Origin: Nansenia antarctica | Lineage: Eukaryota; Chordata; Actinopteri; Argentiniformes; Microstomatidae | Length of the DNA: 64,000 nt | Direction: 5' to 3' | NCBI GenBank assembly: GCA_963989245.1 | Contig: OZ022344.1 | Coordinates: 10,953,524-11,017,523 of the forward strand | Part shown: one piece after another, positions 10,481-21,835 of the stretch | How the letters are laid out: every line of letters starts with the position of its first letter | Numbering within the stretch: position 1 is the first letter of the stretch | Notes under the pieces: model-generated | What the model was told of the DNA's origin: nothing | The model's database searches: none | Seen by the model: only the letters and a program-made list of their open reading frames with translations | Position numbers and translations under genes: made by a program

Positions 10481-11792
10481 CTAGGTCTTTGCTGTGTTCA
10501 GGGCCTGAATGGCCCTGGGGTAGAAGCTGAGCTTCAGTCTGTTTGTTATTGCGAACATGGTCCTGAACCGCCTGTTCGAGGGCAGCCGAGCAAAGTGTTC
10601 GTACCCAGGGTGGGATGGGTCTCTGGAGATCTTGGAGGCCTTCCTGAGGCAGCGTGTGTTGTACAGCTCTTCCAGAGAGGGGAGGGGGGCGCCGGTGATC
10701 TTCTGGGCCGATCTCACGACTCTCTGTAGCGCATTCCTCTCTGCGGCTGTGCAGCTGGAGAACCAGATGCAGATGCAGTAGGTGAGGATGCTCTCCACTG
10801 CGCAGCGGTAGAAGGCCACCAGCATCTCCTGTCCGATGTGGTCTTTCCTGAGGACTCTCAGGAAGAAGAGCCGCTGTTGTGCCTTCTTGATGATGGCTGC
10901 TGTGTTGTTCTTCCAGGACAGGTCATCCTGTATGTGCACCCCCAGGAATCGGAGGGTTGAGACTCTCTCCACGCTCCCTCCGTCGACGAGCAGGGGCTGG
11001 ACCTCAGATTTTTTCCTCCTGAAGTCCACGATGATTTCCTGGGTCTTTGACTGGTTCAGCAGCAGGTTGTTAACCTTGCACAGCTTGCTCAGCCGAGATG
11101 CAGCCCACCACGGTGGTGTCGTCTGCAAACTTTACGATGGAGTTGCTGGGGTGGACGGGGGTGAAGTCGTAGGTGTAGAGGTTGTAGAGGATGGGGCTTA
11201 GCACGCAGCCCTGGGGGGACCCAGTGCTGAGTCTGAGGGCTGTGGAGGTGTGGGAGCCCACCCGCACCCTCTGGGGGCGGTCAGACAGGAAGTCCTTGAT
11301 CCATGCACATATAGAGTGTGATAGTCCCAGGTCTAGTAGTTTGGTCACTAGCCTGTCTGGAAGGATGGTGTTGAAGGCAGAGCTGAAGTCCACAAAGAGC
11401 AGTCTCGCGTAGCTGTTTCCCTTCTCCAGGTGGGATAGAGTGGAGTGGAGAGTCGTCGCGATGGCGTCCTCTGTGGACCTGTGGGCTCTGTAGGCGAACT
11501 GGTATGGATCCAGGTTGGGCGGGAGGCGTGTGACTATGTGGGCCCGGACTAGTTTCTCGAAGCACTTCATGATGATTGGTGTGAGTGCCACCGGGCGGTA
11601 GTCGTTTAGGCAGCTCACCGTGCTTTTCTTCGGGACTGGGATGATAGTTGAGGTTTTCAGGCAGGGTGGGATGGTGGCCTGGGACAGGGACTGGTTGAAG
11701 ATGTTTGTGAAAACCCCGGCCAGCTGGTCGGCGCAGTCCCTCAGCACCCGTCCCAGGACGCCATCCGGCCCTGAGGCTTTCCTGGGGTCCAC
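10481..11792 (-). pseudogene. Rex1-like LINE reverse transcriptase, frameshifted
   Basis: Two - strand frames make one broken RT. The first (11792-11070) has RKASGPDGVLGRVLRDCA, DYRPVALTPIIMKCFEKLV, LFVDFSSAFNTI, TGSPQGCVLSPILYNLY and IVKFADDTTVV, with FADD as the catalytic box. The second (11128-10481) starts at NNLLLNQSKTQEIIVDFRR and continues through LRFLGVHIQDDLSW to the C-terminal end. A small deletion with a frame change near 11090-11125, just after the catalytic box, separates them. The endonuclease half is missing through 5' truncation. It is inactive. Confidence 0.85.
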
Positions 11793-11800
11793 CGCCTACT

Positions 11801-11972
11801 GTCCTGACCATAAGACAATGATGTTGATAACTGATCAATATGTCTGAGGCACACTCAGTCATTAGACATTCTAAGGCTTGTTATTTTGGGACAATTTTAA
11901 TAATTTCTCTGTTCATGTGTTGTGTGCAATAAATACACCTGAAATATGCAAGGTTTTATGTAAAAAATATAT
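11801..11972. other. Short spacer downstream of perforin A
   Basis: No gene seen. It lies between the truncated LINE and the polyadenylation signal of the perforin-like gene. Confidence 0.6.
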
Positions 11973-11978
11973 TTTATT
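11973..11978 (-). promoter_or_regulatory. Polyadenylation signal AATAAA of perforin A
   Basis: TTTATT on the + strand is AATAAA on the - strand, about 126 bases past the stop codon of the perforin-like gene. It lies in an AT-rich 3' UTR. Confidence 0.55.
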
Positions 11979-12103
11979 GATGAAGCATAAAACACAGAAG
12001 AAAGAAAAGCTTTTTCATTCACAACATATATAATGGGAGGTGAGGTGGAGGATATTTTGGGCAAGCAGAGAAACACCCCAAACTTTTTTTTAGACCTCTC
12101 TCC

Positions 12104-15100
12104 CTACCGGAGCGAGGGTGTGTACTGGTGACAGCTGGAGCCGGCCAGGTGGTTATCACAGGTGAGCCTATAGGAGAAGGCGAAGCCGCCCCGACTCAGT
12201 CCACAGGTGTGGTAGTGTTCTCCATTCCTCAGGTACAGGTAACAGCCCCCCAGGTAGTCGTCATATGTCACGTCCTTGTCCCACACCTGCAGCCTCAGCT
12301 TCTGGCCTGTGTGGACGTTCCCGTAGTCATAGTTGGAGTTCCAGTGTGGAGAGTTAGACCGGATCCAATCTGGTCTGTCTGAAGCTGTCACCATACCACA
12401 GTTTCACGTAGCCCTCGGTGCGTCCGGTAGGGTCCCCTTTCAGCCCCCAGGCCCGGATCACCTTCACCTGCAGATGGCCTCTACGCACCTGCAGGGGGCA
12501 GCACTGGCTGGAGAGGTTGGGCCGGTTGCTACAGTAGGGCTGCTGGTGGGTTTTAGACATGCCGTTGTCTGTGATGTACTGCCTGACTGCGGTGCGCAGG
12601 TTGGCGCTGAGGGTGGCGTCAGGGACCAGAGTGTGAAGAGGCTGGAGAGAGTAGGACACCTGGTCTGGGTCGGACCTGAGGCTGCTCAGCCAGGTGTGGA
12701 AGCCCAGCGAGTCGTTCCTGAACAGGGACATGTCTCCGTTCCAGCCGCCCCCTCCAGTGAGCTCCGTCATGTAGTTGAGGAAGCCGTGGGTGTACCCTGC
12801 CACACCGTCCCGGCCCCCCAGAGTGGTTCTACACCTACTGGACAGAGCTGAGGCGGGCTGCGGGCCCAGACCCACGGAGACACCCACCCTCAGGCAGTCT
12901 CTCAGCCCAGAGACAGAGGCCTGGTTCAGGGAGGCCAGGCAGGTCCGCAGGGCTGTAGTCCTCCTCAGCCGCCCCCCGAGGCCCAGCTGGCTGACGTAGT
13001 GGGTCCCATAGGTTCTGATGAAGCGCTGGTAGAGGGGGAGGGTGTGTTGGGTGAGACTGCGGGGGAGAGAGAGAGACTGCTCGTGGAACTCTGGGTTGAG
13101 AGGAGGGACACTGAAGATATTGAAACTGAGAAGGAGAGAGGTAGAGGGTGGTAGAGTGAGATCAGCGTTTACGTATTTATTCATTCATTCACTCATTTAT
13201 TTATTCATCCATTTATCAATTAATTAATTCATCCATTAATTCAATTATTCATTACTAATTGACAATAATTCAATTATTCATTACTAATTGACAACAATTC
13301 TCATCATCAATTCAATCATTCATTAATCCATTTATCCATTAATTAATTCATCCATTAATTCAATTATTCATTACTAATTGACAATAATTCTCCCATCCAT
13401 TGGTTCATTCATCCACTGTACTGTATGCCTATCTACTGTAACTCTCATCACCACTCTAGTCTAAATACACATGTAACCCCTGCCATATGGGCGGGGCCTG
13501 AGTTCTATTTTAAATAAGTGGCGGTATTACCTGTAATAATAAACTATTCAAATTATGACGATCAGTGCCTCCATTAACTATGTGGAAGTATTTTAAATAG
13601 GACTTCCTTTTTAATCCTTTTAATGTATTTATGTTTTAATATATCATATGAATTGACTATTACCTTTAAATGCAAATACCAAAGGGTATATATTTATTTA
13701 CTAAATGCTAAATTTAAAGTGTTGGTAGTCAATTATAATGTTATACAAAGTCAATAGACAATATTCACAATACAATGTCAACAGACAATATCACAATATC
13801 ACATAACAAAATATAGGCTCAAAGCCTATTCCAATTCCTTTCAAGGAAATAAATGTAATGTTTCCAATCAACTCAAAGTCAACTCAAAGGATTCACAATT
13901 GTACAATATATCATTCAGTAAAATAAAAAGGTGGGCCCACACTCACACACACACGCACTCTGTAACTCAGTCCATTAACCAGTGTTACCGTTGCAGCTGA
14001 CGTTGCTTGTGAGCGGGGGGGCCTTGAAACTGTTATGGCCACTTCACTCGTCCACACGAGCCCAAAACAAAAGCTCTTGCGTGGTTCAGTACTCACGTAA
14101 CCTCGTGGGGAACTCGTAGGTAAACGAGGGGTTTGAAAGATGGTGTAAAAAGAGGCAGAGATGAGGGGGGATGGGGTCCAGCGCTCTCCCACGAGCGCAG
14201 GAGAATGATTGAAGGACACAGGCGCGAAGATTCACTGGACGGTCTCGAGTTACTCCAGGCGATTGGAAACGGTCTCCTTGTCCACCGGAGAGCTTTCCTG
14301 TTGCTTGGTCTCTCGACTTCCAATTCTCTGGTAGCTTCAATGTGCACCAACATCCAAAGGAATAACTGTTCGTTGATTCCCGAATTGTTACACACAGCAT
14401 ATACAAGTCTTACTTCACTCGACGATGTCCTCAAACATTCTGACACGTTACTTAGTGCAACCTAACGCTATTAGTACAAAGTCCCGCCCCCTCTCTCTCA
14501 GCATACATTACAGTTGGCTAGCTCTTCCCGATGGACCAATGAAATAAAGAAATGAATGAATGACATATGATATAACCAATGAGCGAACTCACATTAGAGC
14601 TTGTAAACAAGTACACATTATAAACTTATAACAATGTTAATAACCGTGTACATAACCATGAAATGATGCTTATTTATTAAATGGTCTTATTTATTGAAAT
14701 GCTCATAGCTCACTTTAGTAGCTGGGCTACACACCAGGGACGTGCCGTCCATATAAGCAGGGTAAGCAGTGCTTACCCAACGAAAAAAGAAAAATGTAAC
14801 CGTTTGTTTGTTTTCATTAAAAGAGTCGTATTTTAGGTCCCAGGGCAGCAGGAGTCATTCATTTTGACGTTGCATTTTTAGCGCCACCTGTAGGAGTAAA
14901 GCACTCCCTACTCTGCTTTGCATATAAGCACTCCGCTCTCTGCTTTCCCTCGCGTACATTCGAATGCGTGAAAATGTCTTTTTTATTTTTTTCCGATGCC
15001 TCAACCCGCTGTTTAATGTGACCAGGGTAAGCATGCTTACAGCCAATCAGAGTAGGTCTTTCATTCCGATAAGAGCTACTGATTGGCTCTTATCACTTTC

Positions 15101-16730
15101 AAGTTCACTTAACATTTCACCTCTCGCCCGGCAGAATAGCTTATGCCAGCTAGCTCAAACGATCTAAATAATAATAATCAATAAGGATAACTTGCTTGAT
15201 TTTGTGAATATGGACATTACTGTCAGCGACCTAAAGGGATTTCGTAGACTGGACTGGACTGGAAAAACACAACTACTGGCTAAAGGCCGCCCGGCCGCTC
15301 GCTCACCGATGTTCACACTGACCCAGAAAGGGAGAGTCGCCAGCGGCTACAGCAAGCCTGGTATGAGCGGTTTATATGATGTATATGATTCGCGAGGCTG
15401 GTGGCGATCTGTGCTTGTTTATATGGTTTGAGTACTTTGAGAGGGAGGGTCTGTGATGTGATGTCAAGTGCCTGTGTGACAAAGTGTGAAAAGAAAGTGT
15501 GTTGTGTTTACTATGGAGGATGGAAACGGTGTGTGTCTGTGTTGTGCGTGTGTGCGATGTTGAAACTGGACTTGTAGATTTCAGTAGGTTGGCTACTTGA
15601 AAAGATCTTTGAACAATGAGCACCCCTGATATAGTCGAAACTGGCAACTGTTTTTTTTGTTTTTGGTAATCTGATCACAAAGTGACACTACAGTTTATTA
15701 GCGGGTTCTAGGGCATCTAAATTGCATTTCCTTGAAACTGCGTTCACTGATAGCGTGTATGTGTAATTACGTGTATTTCTATATCTTATGCTTACCCAAT
15801 CTAAAAGCTCACGGCACGTGCCTGCTACACACACATACACTGAGTTTAGCTTCTAGGTGTTGTAACAGTCTCCACAGTCTTCATTGAACAAAACAGGACA
15901 CACCATAACATTTATTTATTTTAAGGTAAACAATTAGCAAGTATTTCCCCATAGCAGATCACATATTCCTCCTCACACGTCACAATAGCACATATCTCCA
16001 GGGGAGGCTGGTGGTGGTAGAGGACGGTCGTCGGTCTCACTGTAATGCATGGAATGGAATCAGACACATGTTTGATACCATTCCTCATTCCGTCCATGCA
16101 TTACAATGAGCCCGTCGATTGATCTCTACCTCCTCCATCCTCCCCTGCTCCGCTCCTTCCCTGAGCAGTAGTGTGATCTTACCTGTAGTGGGAGCAGGTC
16201 ATCTGGTGTAGGGTGAAGAGGGACTTGTCCTGTCGGGCTCTGTTGGAGGCGAAGAGCGTCATTGCCGACCTGCTGCCCTCCAGTTGCCTGCTGGTCAACC
16301 CTGCCAGCCCCAGGTCCGACCTCCAGTCATTGTGCATGGCCGAGGAGGCTGCGCCCGCCAGGGAGCTGACTGAGGTGAAGGCAGTGCTGGAGAGAGCCTG
16401 GCTACAGCTGTCATCAGAGCTCCAAGCCTGCACAGCCAGGGGCAGCTTTTGCAGAAGGTCCCCTAGAAGAGGGTTCAGACACAGGGTGCAGGAGTTGGTG
16501 GGGCTCAGGTAGCTCTGGACGTCGATCACCACGGAAGCTGTACGTTGTAATTTGACCACGTCAAAACCCTGCCCTGCGAGGGCGTGGCCAGGGACGTAGG
16601 AGGCAGAGCGGCACTCTGTGGCGTTGCCTACGTGGCAGGTAGAGAACACCTGAGCCAGGTGAGGGACGACCAGGAGACACAGGTAGAGGAGGAGGGCCAG
16701 AGGAGAGGAGGAGATGACTGCTGCTGTCAT
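12104..16730 (-). CDS. prf1: Perforin-1-like gene A (MACPF + C2), one frame break in the C2 domain
   Basis: Perforins are secreted by cytotoxic lymphocytes and insert pores into target membranes in a calcium-dependent way. Coding exon 1 is 16730-16183 (ATG, hydrophobic signal peptide over about the first 26 residues, cysteine pairs typical of the family, donor GTAAGA). Coding exon 2 is 13125-12104 (acceptor CCTTCTCAG, TAG stop). Exon 2 has the MACPF signature YQRFIRTYGTHY, GGGGWNGDMSLF, the LQPLHTLVP helix region, a short EGF-like cysteine segment and a C2 domain starting at RRGHLQVKVIRAW. One extra base near 12367 shifts the frame in the C2 domain just before NSPHWNSNYDYGN, so the annotated exons cannot be read through. 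This is either a real pseudogenising mutation or an assembly error. The 3 kb intron is full of repeats. Copy B lies 10 kb away in tandem. Confidence 0.93.
13150..13410. repeat. ATTC/ATTA-rich tetranucleotide repeat in intron
   Basis: Irregular ATTCATTCATTTATT repeats with a longer unit, TCAATTATTCATTACTAATT, repeated three times between 13240 and 13385. Confidence 0.85.
13472..14731. mobile_element. Possible solo LTR or unclassified element in perforin A intron
   Basis: The stretch begins TGTAACCCC and ends GGGCTACA, so the ends are TG...CA and partly inverted, as in LTRs. A precise 5-bp duplication is not clear because the flanks are CA-rich, and I see no coding potential. The hAT at 14735 follows within four bases. 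Treat this as a candidate only. Confidence 0.3.
14735..15824. mobile_element. Non-autonomous hAT element in perforin A intron
   Basis: Inverted termini CAGGGACGTGCCGT and CAGGCACGTGCCGT (complement) are flanked by CTACACAC at 14727-14734 and 15825-15832. This duplication fits the hAT target pattern nTnnnnAn. GTAAGCA/TGCTTACCC motifs lie near both ends. A + strand exon-like reading (15192-15431) with DITVSDLKGFRRLDWTGKTQ resembles the N-terminal part of a ZMYM-type hAT transposase. The catalytic part is absent. Confidence 0.92.
15999..16147. mobile_element. Short MITE with AGGCTGGTGG termini, copy 1
   Basis: About 149 bp with inverted ends CAGGGGAGG and CCTCCCCTG and a near-palindromic body (TGTAATGCATGGAATGGAAT against its complement). 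It is the same family as 38343-38489. No target duplication is visible here. Confidence 0.8.
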
Positions 16731-16771
16731 GGTGGACTACTGTGCTATCTGCACAGTCTGCTTGATACAGG
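16731..16771 (-). other. 5' UTR part of perforin A exon, with acceptor
   Basis: Directly upstream of the ATG, the - strand reads a TTGTTTTCCTAG splice acceptor (exon start 16771). The coding exon therefore begins with about 41 bases of 5' UTR and is joined to an upstream non-coding exon. Confidence 0.65.
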
Positions 16772-16951
16772 CTAGGAAAACAACACAGGTTCAAACCATG
16801 GGTGAGAAATGCAGTGATCAGGAGAGGCTGGTGGATTGATACACATCTACAGAACTAATTAACACTGCAGTGAGATCACAATGATTTGTATCTATGCTGG
16901 AGTGAAAGAACTGCAACTAATGTGGCGCTTGAAACAAGTCTCAGTAGAGAG

Positions 16952-19006
16952 CAGACCCGTCACCAGGGCCCAGTCTTAGGGTGGGCCAATGAACTGCATG
17001 GGGGGGCACAATTATTATTAACTATTTTATATAATCCGATATGCTATGGTATTCGTCATGCAACACTGACATGCATAGTAGGTTGCAGAGGCTAAATTGG
17101 ACACGTAGTCTACCGATGAAGACTAGACCTAAAATTATCAGAATGCAGCAAATAACATAACAATAAACACAGGCGAAGCTGGTTTATTACAAGGCCTTGT
17201 CGACCCGAGTAGGCCTAAGCTAAAATTATTTGAATGCAAGTTACTTTATAGCGTGGAGAGGCCAAGTTGTGCATTACAATGCGCACAGGTAAATAATTGG
17301 CACCAACCCGGCACACTTACAAGAACAAGAATTAAATAAATGCCAGGGATAGCCTACGTAACTAAAATTAGGAGACTGGCACGCAATCAGTGCACTTCCA
17401 AAAGGGATACAGTATGACCGACCGATCGTGTGATCATCACATTAAAACCACCCATCTACAGCAAATAGGATCAGCCAGATCCTCATCATTGAACACGTTA
17501 TACACAAAGCACATTAAATATAGCATAACCGTGCAAACAGCTCATCTCTCCAGTTGAAAAAGCTGTCGAGAATACAACTAGCAAAACATCACCACGGCGT
17601 GTGCTCACACGGACACACACACACCCGGCTCAGAAAAGAAGGAGGCGGCGTTTTTCAGTGCTGAATCTCCTCATCAGTAAGTCCTTCCACTCATCCTTGA
17701 ACTTGTGGGTGAGGTCCTTTTCGAAGGCAAGCTGAATCAGTTGAGCCTTGCACTTGTGCAACATGCTGCGCCGATGCTCAGAGAAAACATTTTTAAGTGT
17801 TGAAAAATAGTTTTCACAAGTCGCGGTAGACGCTCCCAAAGTTAGGGCGAGTGTATAAGCTTGGATGACAGTTGGCATGGCCTGGAGTGCTGAGTGGAAT
17901 GTATACTGAGAATATTGGCTATTGTCCATTGTCCATCTTTGGGGGGAAACGAGGTGTCCTCCATCTTCTTTACCAGGAACCCACCACGAGCCACAGCATA
18001 TTCAGATTCAACCACTTCAGTTCGAGCTAATCTTAGGAGAGGAGTGACCTTCGATGGATCCATGAAATCCTCGGCCTCTGGGTTTAAAGCAGCCAGCGCA
18101 CCAATGAGCTTGCAGCTGCGCTCTCCAAAACGCGCATCCATCTCTCCTTGCACAGCATCAATAACACTGTAAAACACTCTCAGGAACTCTGTCTTTTCGC
18201 CAGTGTCCCTCTGTGACTGTCCAACCGTTCCTTCAACTACAAATGCACCAAAGCTCTTGTTAATTGTGCGTCTTCTCTTAGTTGGACAGCTGGGACCAGC
18301 CTCGTCAGTGGCTGAGGCTGGAGGAGAGCAGAGGTCCCAGAGCGCAGTAAACTCATCCTCTGTGCGCAGTGATTTTATGCATTCAGATGCACTGTTCACA
18401 AGAGTAACCGCAGTGAACAGGTCCATGTTCTCGCTTTGTAGCAGTCTGTTTGGTGGCTCGAAAAGTAACAAAACTTTCATCGGGGGGCTAGCAAGGCTAG
18501 TAGTAGCCCTAGCCCTAACAGTTGGGCTAGTAGGACTTACCTCTCTAGTGGTAGCCGTCGGGGTGCTAGTGTCAGGCTGCCCACAGTCGCTAATGCTGGT
18601 GCTACGTATGTCCATCGGGGTTGGGTGCAGCTGCACCTTTCGAGGATTTACCGGTAATCCACTTTCTTATATCCATCTTTATTCAAAAAGCTTTATCCAT
18701 CAAAAAGCGCAGATTTCACTCAACTGCTCAGTGCTCGCCTGCCTCACACAACTGAAATGGCGGGAGCAGCAGCGTGCGTACTGCGTAGCGTAGCGTGCAA
18801 CTTTCAACTTTCAAATGATTGGTTGTCACTAGAATCCCGTCCAACAAAATGAAAAACACACTATTGTTTCTCAATTTTAATGTCTTCATTTAACATAAAA
18901 TATGTTTTTTTTTTTTTTTTTAAATATCTGGCTGCCAGTTGGGGGGGCACCAGCACGTCTGTGGGGGGGCCTGGCCCCCTGAGGCCCGCCCATAGTGACG
19001 GGCCTG
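16952..19006. mobile_element. hAT element in the 5' UTR intron of perforin A
   Basis: Inverted termini CAGACCCGTCACCAGG and CAGGCCCGTCACTATGG (complement) are flanked by GTAGAGAG at 16944-16951 and 19007-19014, which also fits nTnnnnAn. The subterminal zones are G-rich on one end and C-rich on the other. It carries an internally deleted transposase on the - strand. It lies between the perforin A promoter region and its coding exon. Confidence 0.93.
17630..18636 (-). pseudogene. ZMYM1-like hAT transposase, middle deleted
   Basis: Two - strand frames overlap at about 17842-17929. The first (18636-17842) is an acidic linker with KRRRTINKSFGAF, then EFLRVFYSVIDAVQGEMDARF and KVTPLLRLAR. The second (17929-17630) is the C-terminal hAT dimerisation end, with ALTLGASTATCENYFSTLK and HRRSMLHKCKAQLI. 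The first frame enters the region of the second from the wrong phase, so one small indel near 17900 breaks the protein. The N-terminal zinc finger and most of the RNase H-like catalytic core are missing. It resembles fish zinc finger MYM-type 1-like proteins, which are hAT-derived. Confidence 0.75.
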
Positions 19007-19145
19007 GTAGAGAGTGACATCAAGCACTGTACTCATTGTACAGCCACATATGCACCATGTCATGATACCATATCAGTTATCAATCAAACATGTTGATCAC
19101 TGTTCTCTTATTGCAAACACATACAGTACAGTATAAGTAACTCAC

Positions 19146-19314
19146 CGATGTTTCCCCTTTTCTTTCAAAATGTAAGAATTGAAACACTCAATCTTAATGA
19201 TAAGTCTAACAACTTAAACTCAATATCTATAGATGTATGTCTGTCGTGATAGCCTTGTCTTCAAGGTCGAGTCACAAAACTGATGCTCTCTTCTCTCCTC
19301 CATTTCTTTTTATA
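19146..19314 (-). promoter_or_regulatory. TATA box and 5' UTR exon of perforin A
   Basis: The - strand carries TATAAAAA at 19314-19307. About 135 bases after the expected start site comes a good splice donor, AAACATCG|GTGAGT (exon end 19146). Joined to the acceptor at 16771, this gives a non-coding first exon, as known for mammalian perforin genes. The 2.4 kb intron between them is mostly the hAT element at 16952-19006. Confidence 0.5.
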
Positions 19315-19956
19315 GAGAAGTCACTCCTCAGACTAAGGGGCTGGCATCGCCATAAAACATGATCAGCGGTTTGTTTTGGTTCAAAGTGTAAACTCCACAC
19401 ACGATCCACTACACCCACTTGTTATTCACAACAACAGCTTTGATTTAGAGATAACATCTTACTTAGAACTTTTAAAGATTTTTTTTGTAGTAGTATTTGT
19501 GTATTATTTCCTTTATTCATATTCCTTTATTCATTTTTTGCAAAGGAGGCTACATGTTTCTTTGTTTACGTATGTAGACATTATGATCACTATTATGTAG
19601 TGATGATAATACATCATAATGTAGTGATCTATTTATTTCCATTAATTATTTCTGTTTCTCTTCCCATTCATATGATTATTATCTTTAGCGCCTGTGTAAG
19701 GTACCTGTGTAAGGTACCTGTTTTATGTTGTGAAATAGATTCACTGCTCAGTCTCACATTGTGACATAATAAAATATATAACAAATAAAAAAAGGAATAT
19801 ATTGAACTATCATATCACATTATCATCATAATATTATGCCTTAAAGCAGAAAGATCCATGAAATATGTGGAATTTATCTGGATACAATGACTTTGGAATA
19901 TCAGTTGTTTCTAATGAAAAGACTGCATGAAGCCATCTTTTAAATTTGCTATAACA
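19315..19956. other. AT-rich non-coding stretch
   Basis: No gene seen. It has a direct GTGTAAGGTACCT doublet near 19693-19719. From about 19800 it is the first copy of a duplicated block also found at 22240-22705. Confidence 0.6.
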
Positions 19957-20830
19957 TACACCCACTGAACACTTTATTAGGAACACATGTATACCTGTCA
20001 ACAGTCCAAGCTGGTGGAGGTGGTGTACTAGTGTGGGGAATGTTTTCATGGCACACTTTGGGCCCATTAATACCATCATTCATCGCTTGAATGCCACACC
20101 CTATTTAAGTATTGTTGCTGACCATGTGCATCCCTTCATAGCCACAATGTACCCATCTTCTAATGGATACCTCCAGCATGATAATGCACCATGTCACACT
20201 GCAAAAGTCGTCTCAAACTGGTTTCAACATGACAATGAGTTCAGTGTTCTTCAGTGGCCTTCCCAGTCACCGGATCTCAATCCAATAGAACACCTTTGGG
20301 ATGTGGTAGAACGGGAGATTCACAGCTTGAATATGCACCTGTAAGAATTGCATGAATGTCAACATGGACCAGTCTCAAAGGAATGTATCCAACATCTAGT
20401 GGAATCAATGGAACAAATAATTGGGGCTGTTTTGAAAGCAAAGGGAGGCCCTACCCAGTATAGTGTATAGTTAGTATAGTGTTCCTAATAAAGTGAATGT
20501 ATTGATCATACCGTGATATTTCATATTTCACTTTCATGTATTCAAAAGTTCAACAGGCTTGCACTGTTTATCTGTGGGCTAGAAACAGAAGTAATGTGAG
20601 AGAGGTCCTTGAATGCAGCCCTCTCAAAGGCATGTACCATCACTTCCTTGTACTGTACGGTAAACACAGGTCTGGCAGGTGTGGCTCTGAAACAACAAGG
20701 AAGTGTTTTTCACAAAAATCCCTCCTCTTCCAGTCTGTAGTCATTAAGAGTCACATAGACATTGGTCTAAACAGTTCTTATCAATACATTATTGGCCCAA
20801 ACAGACCACGGTATACCAATAAGGAAATAA
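19800..20830. repeat. Duplicated block, copy 1 (interrupted by Tc1-like element)
   Basis: Apart from the insertion at 19957-20501, this matches 22240-22705. Shared landmarks are GACTGCATG..GCATCTTTTAAATT, TTATCTGTGGGCTAGAAACA, GAGAGAGGTCCTTGAATGCA and ATTGGTCTAAACAGTTCTTA. A third partial copy of the last section is at about 22125-22230. Confidence 0.85.
19957..20501 (+). mobile_element. Tc1/mariner-like element, internally deleted
   Basis: Both ends carry CACTTTATTAGGAACAC in inverted orientation, with TA at the outer edges (19957-19958 and 20500-20501). The + strand frame 20033-20344 encodes the end of a Tc1-type transposase: YLQHDNAPCHTAKVV (second catalytic Asp) and QWPSQSPDLNPIEHLW (with the family's final acidic residue in the NPIE context). 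The DNA-binding half and first catalytic Asp are lost. The duplicate at 22240-22705 has an empty site (AACATATATTTGATCATAC), which dates the insertion after the duplication. A shorter relative lies at 52793-52977. Confidence 0.9.
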
Positions 20831-20906
20831 GATAAGTTAAACATAGTTCCTTTCATGGGACCTGAAGGTTGATTCATTATAGTTGATTTCTATGGACACT
20901 TGCTAG

Positions 20907-21835
20907 ATTAGATTAGATTAGATTTATTGTCCCAAGGGGGAAATTCATTTTCACACCACTGTACAGTATATATATACATACAACACCATATAACACAGAC
21001 AACAACAGACAGTACTACACATGACAGATACACAAGTACACACACTCAGCGCAGTCTATTATTTAAGGCAACAATGGCTGCGGGAATCAGGCTTTTGCCA
21101 AAGCGAGCCCTTTTGCACCTTAGCGTTCTGTACCTACACCCGGATGGCAGTGGGGCGAGGTACAGATTGAGTGGGTGGGTGATGTCCCGTTCTATTGTGG
21201 TTATGATGCGTGAGATGGCCCTGTTGTTTAGTGCTGTGAGGTTGGGTGTGGGGAGTCCAATTATCCTGGCTGCAGTGTTGGTGATGTGTGTGAGTTTGGC
21301 CCGGTTGATGACTGTGAACATGTTGAAGAAGCAGGAGGAACAGTACATGAGGATGGGCTGGATAATGCTCTGGTACAGTAGTAGGAGAAGAAGGGGGGAA
21401 ACATACAGACCTTTAAGTTTGCGGATGACGGATAATCTTTGTTGGCTCCTTTTAAAGATATCGGTGGTGTGTTGGTTGAAACTTTATTATCCGGTGTAAT
21501 TCCGAGGTATTTAAAACTGTCGACCATTTCAACTGCTTGGGTGTTGATGATAATAGGGCACTGTGGTGTGGGGGGACCAATGATGATCTTTCTTTTGTTT
21601 TACTCACATTGAGGTGGAGATGGTTAGTGAAGTGTGTGATGGAGCTGTGGTAGTCCAGGACGGAGTGGTTGTCTGTGAGCAGGGCAAAAATGGCTGTGTC
21701 GTCTGAGTACTTAAGTTAGGTAGTGATGGGTGACGGACTGGTGCAGTCGTTGGTGTAGAGTGTGTAGAGGAATGGGCTCAACACACAACCCTGCGGTGCT
21801 CCGGTGTTGATGGTGAGTGCAGGTGCTAGCGATGC
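20907..21835 (-). mobile_element. LINE fragment, 3' end of a jockey/Rex-type element
   Basis: On the - strand the pieces are NTGAPQGCVLSPFLYTLYTN (RT palm), MVDSFKYLGI, and the C-terminal INRAKLTHITNTAARIIGLP and LYLAPLPSGCRYRTLRCKRA. It ends in GAATTTCCCCCTTGGGAC and an (ATCTA)n tail at 20907-20931. Several frame changes are present. It sits inside a 32-bp minisatellite region. Confidence 0.82.

Larger units (their letters stand above)
8230..11800 (-). mobile_element. Rex1/Babar-like LINE, 5'-truncated, split by a hAT insertion
   Basis: On the - strand the element runs from about 11800 to an (ATTC)n tail at 8230-8270. Its reverse transcriptase spans 11792-10481 (described separately). Its 3' UTR is interrupted by the hAT element at 8425-10233 and resumes outside it. 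A related 3' end, with the ACAACGAAATTTAGGAGG motif, occurs in the opposite orientation at 44220-44347. The 5' end stops inside the RT domain, as expected for target-primed insertion. The Rex1-like assignment rests on the RT peptide and is a family-level guess. Confidence 0.8.

Noticed and set aside
12333..12851. 172-codon + strand frame
   Set aside because: Antisense shadow of perforin A exon 2, which has clear domain motifs on the - strand.
13472..14731. Firm call of a solo LTR in the perforin A intron
   Set aside because: The ends are TG...CA, but the flanking duplication cannot be confirmed in CA-rich flanks, so it is listed only as a low-confidence candidate.
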